Origin: Segnochrobactrum spirostomi
GTDB lineage: Bacteria > Pseudomonadota > Alphaproteobacteria > Rhizobiales > Segnochrobactraceae
DNA: 64,000 nucleotides
Reading direction: 5' to 3'
Assembly: GCF_009600605.1 (NCBI RefSeq)
Contig: NZ_VWNA01000001.1
Coordinates: 4,016,501-4,080,500, forward strand
Numbering within the stretch: position 1 is the stretch's first letter; every line of letters starts with the position of its first letter. Shown piece by piece: positions 63,150 through 64,000 of this stretch. Made by a program: the position numbers and the translations under genes. The notes beneath the pieces were generated by a model that did not search any database, was not told the origin of the DNA, and saw nothing but the letters and a program-made list of their open reading frames with translations.

Positions 63150-64000
63150 TCACTTGCAGTCCGGATTGTCGCGGGTGGCCGGGCCGATCTTCAGGAACTC
63201 GGCTTCGGGCTCGCCCAAGGTCTGGTTCACGTTCTCGTTGACCTTGATCACCTTGTTCACCAGCACGCCGTTCTGGTCCGCCACCTCGGTGACGAAGATG
63301 TCGGCGATGCCGTTGCGGTTGTGATCGAGCTTCACCGGACCCGTCGGCGTGTCGAACTGGAGCGTCGAGAGGGTGTCGCGCAGCTTCTTGCCGCCGTCGG
63401 AGAGATCGCCGTTGACCTTGTCGAGGGCGAGCAGCGCCGCGGTCGTATTGACGTAGTAGCCGTGGGCGAACAGGGAGGGCGACGGGAAGCCGTCCGGGAA
63501 CGCGGCCTTGTAGTCGGCCTGGAACTTCTTCCAGCGCGGATCATCCCATGTATCGGCGGTCGGGCCGGCCGCCGGCGTGCCGACGATGGCTTTCGCCACG
63601 TTGCCCTTCGAGCCGAGCACGGTCTGGTCCACGGTGATCGAGCCGCCGACAAGCGGCGCGCTGCCGCCGGCCTGCTGATATTGGGTGAGGAAGTTGACTG
63701 CGTCGGCACCGCCGAGGGCGACGAAGATCGCATCGACGTCGTCGGGCAGCGCGGCGATCACGGAGGAGAAGTCCTTGTTGCCGATCGGCACCCAGAACTT
63801 CGCCGGCACCTTGCCGCCGAGCTTGCAGAACGGCACCATGAAGCCTTCCACCTGACTGTAGGGGAAGGAATAGTCTTCGGCGACCACCGCGACCTTGTGG
63901 TAGCCCTTCTCCTTGTAGACGTACTCGCCGAGGCCGGCCATCCACTGGGTGCCGTCGGTGGTGAAGCGGAAGAAGTTCGGCGCCGGATCGAACAGGGTGG
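63150..64000 (-). CDS. Branched-chain/amide-type solute-binding protein (N-terminus off window)
   Basis: 283 residues are visible, from before TTDGTQWMAGLGEYVY to the stop. It fits Peripla_BP_6 (LivK/UrtA-like) type I binding proteins: KVAVVAEDYSFPYSQVEGF, VDAIFVALGGADAVNFLTQYQQAG, PSLFAHGYYVNTTAALLAL and the C-terminal VKLDHNRNGIADIFV. It should deliver a ligand to a Liv-type importer with LivG and the LivF-Tm-1 fusion. The signal peptide and start are outside the window. Ligand unknown. Confidence 0.85.
   Translation of the reverse strand, partial: TLFDPAPNFFRFTTDGTQWMAGLGEYVYKEKGYHKVAVVAEDYSFPYSQVEGFMVPFCKLGGKVPAKFWVPIGNKDFSSVIAALPDDVDAIFVALGGADAVNFLTQYQQAGGSAPLVGGSITVDQTVLGSKGNVAKAIVGTPAAGPTADTWDDPRWKKFQADYKAAFPDGFPSPSLFAHGYYVNTTAALLALDKVNGDLSDGGKKLRDTLSTLQFDTPTGPVKLDHNRNGIADIFVTEVADQNGVLVNKVIKVNENVNQTLGEPEAEFLKIGPATRDNPDCK

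Overview
The window is a GC-rich alphaproteobacterial chromosome segment, most likely from the Hyphomicrobiales (Rhizobiales). Evidence for this is the order guaB - rsmB-like - guaA, the ppx - rlmE - MFS block, a bioY/bioB pair next to a GntR regulator of the BioR type with BioR-like boxes, and a SthA-type transhydrogenase. Genus cannot be assigned from the sequence alone. There is no rRNA, CRISPR array, recognisable insertion sequence or integrase; one tRNA (Lys-TTT) is present.

Layout. (1) 1-8786, minus strand: a PotABCD-type ABC importer with an amidinotransferase-fold hydrolase, an M24 peptidase-fold protein without visible metal ligands, an FCD-type GntR regulator, a 2-hydroxyacid dehydrogenase and a class II aldolase. 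This reads as an uptake and breakdown locus, perhaps for a guanidino or polyamine-like compound. (2) 9010-9436: two tiny overlapping genes, one SpoVG-like. (3) 9552-11043: a divergent SDR/TetR pair around a perfect palindrome. (4) 11281-15064: a visibly AT-richer three-gene, translationally coupled module (DUF4297/Cap4-like nuclease, small middle component, zinc-hook ABC ATPase) lying on the 3' side of tRNA-Lys. It matches the predicted ABC-three-component (ABC-3C) conflict systems and is the best candidate for an exciting system here. (5) 15640-20605: dimethylglycine/sarcosine dehydrogenase-like flavoprotein, choline-kinase-like phosphotransferase, SthA. (6) 20754-31436: core genes including a GGDEF cyclase, a DUF1275 protein, Ppx/GppA, RlmE, a DHA2 exporter, GuaB, an RsmB-like methyltransferase and GuaA. 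(7) 31690-52501: a region dominated by short-chain dehydrogenases, each divergent from or next to its own LysR, TetR, MerR or AraC regulator; it also holds a retro-Claisenase-like crotonase cluster and the biotin genes bioB, bioY and bioR. (8) 52509-56736: amidohydrolase, SsuD-like monooxygenase, and an SRPBCC-quinone oxidoreductase fusion beside a second SRPBCC protein. (9) 56897-64000: a long flotillin, a phosphoenolpyruvate-hydrolase-family TIM barrel, an unusual LivF-Tm-1 fusion, LivG and the C-terminal part of a branched-chain-type solute-binding protein.

Many intergenic regions between divergent genes hold clear inverted repeats that look like operators. The strongest are at 10422-10435, 33156-33201, 35462-35480, 43214-43255, 46176-46191 and the BioR boxes near 45006 and 45077. 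At 49730-49761 a dyad encloses a Shine-Dalgarno sequence. A 35-base perfect palindrome at 37508-37542 is unexplained. All functions are read from sequence motifs and context; none was checked against a database.
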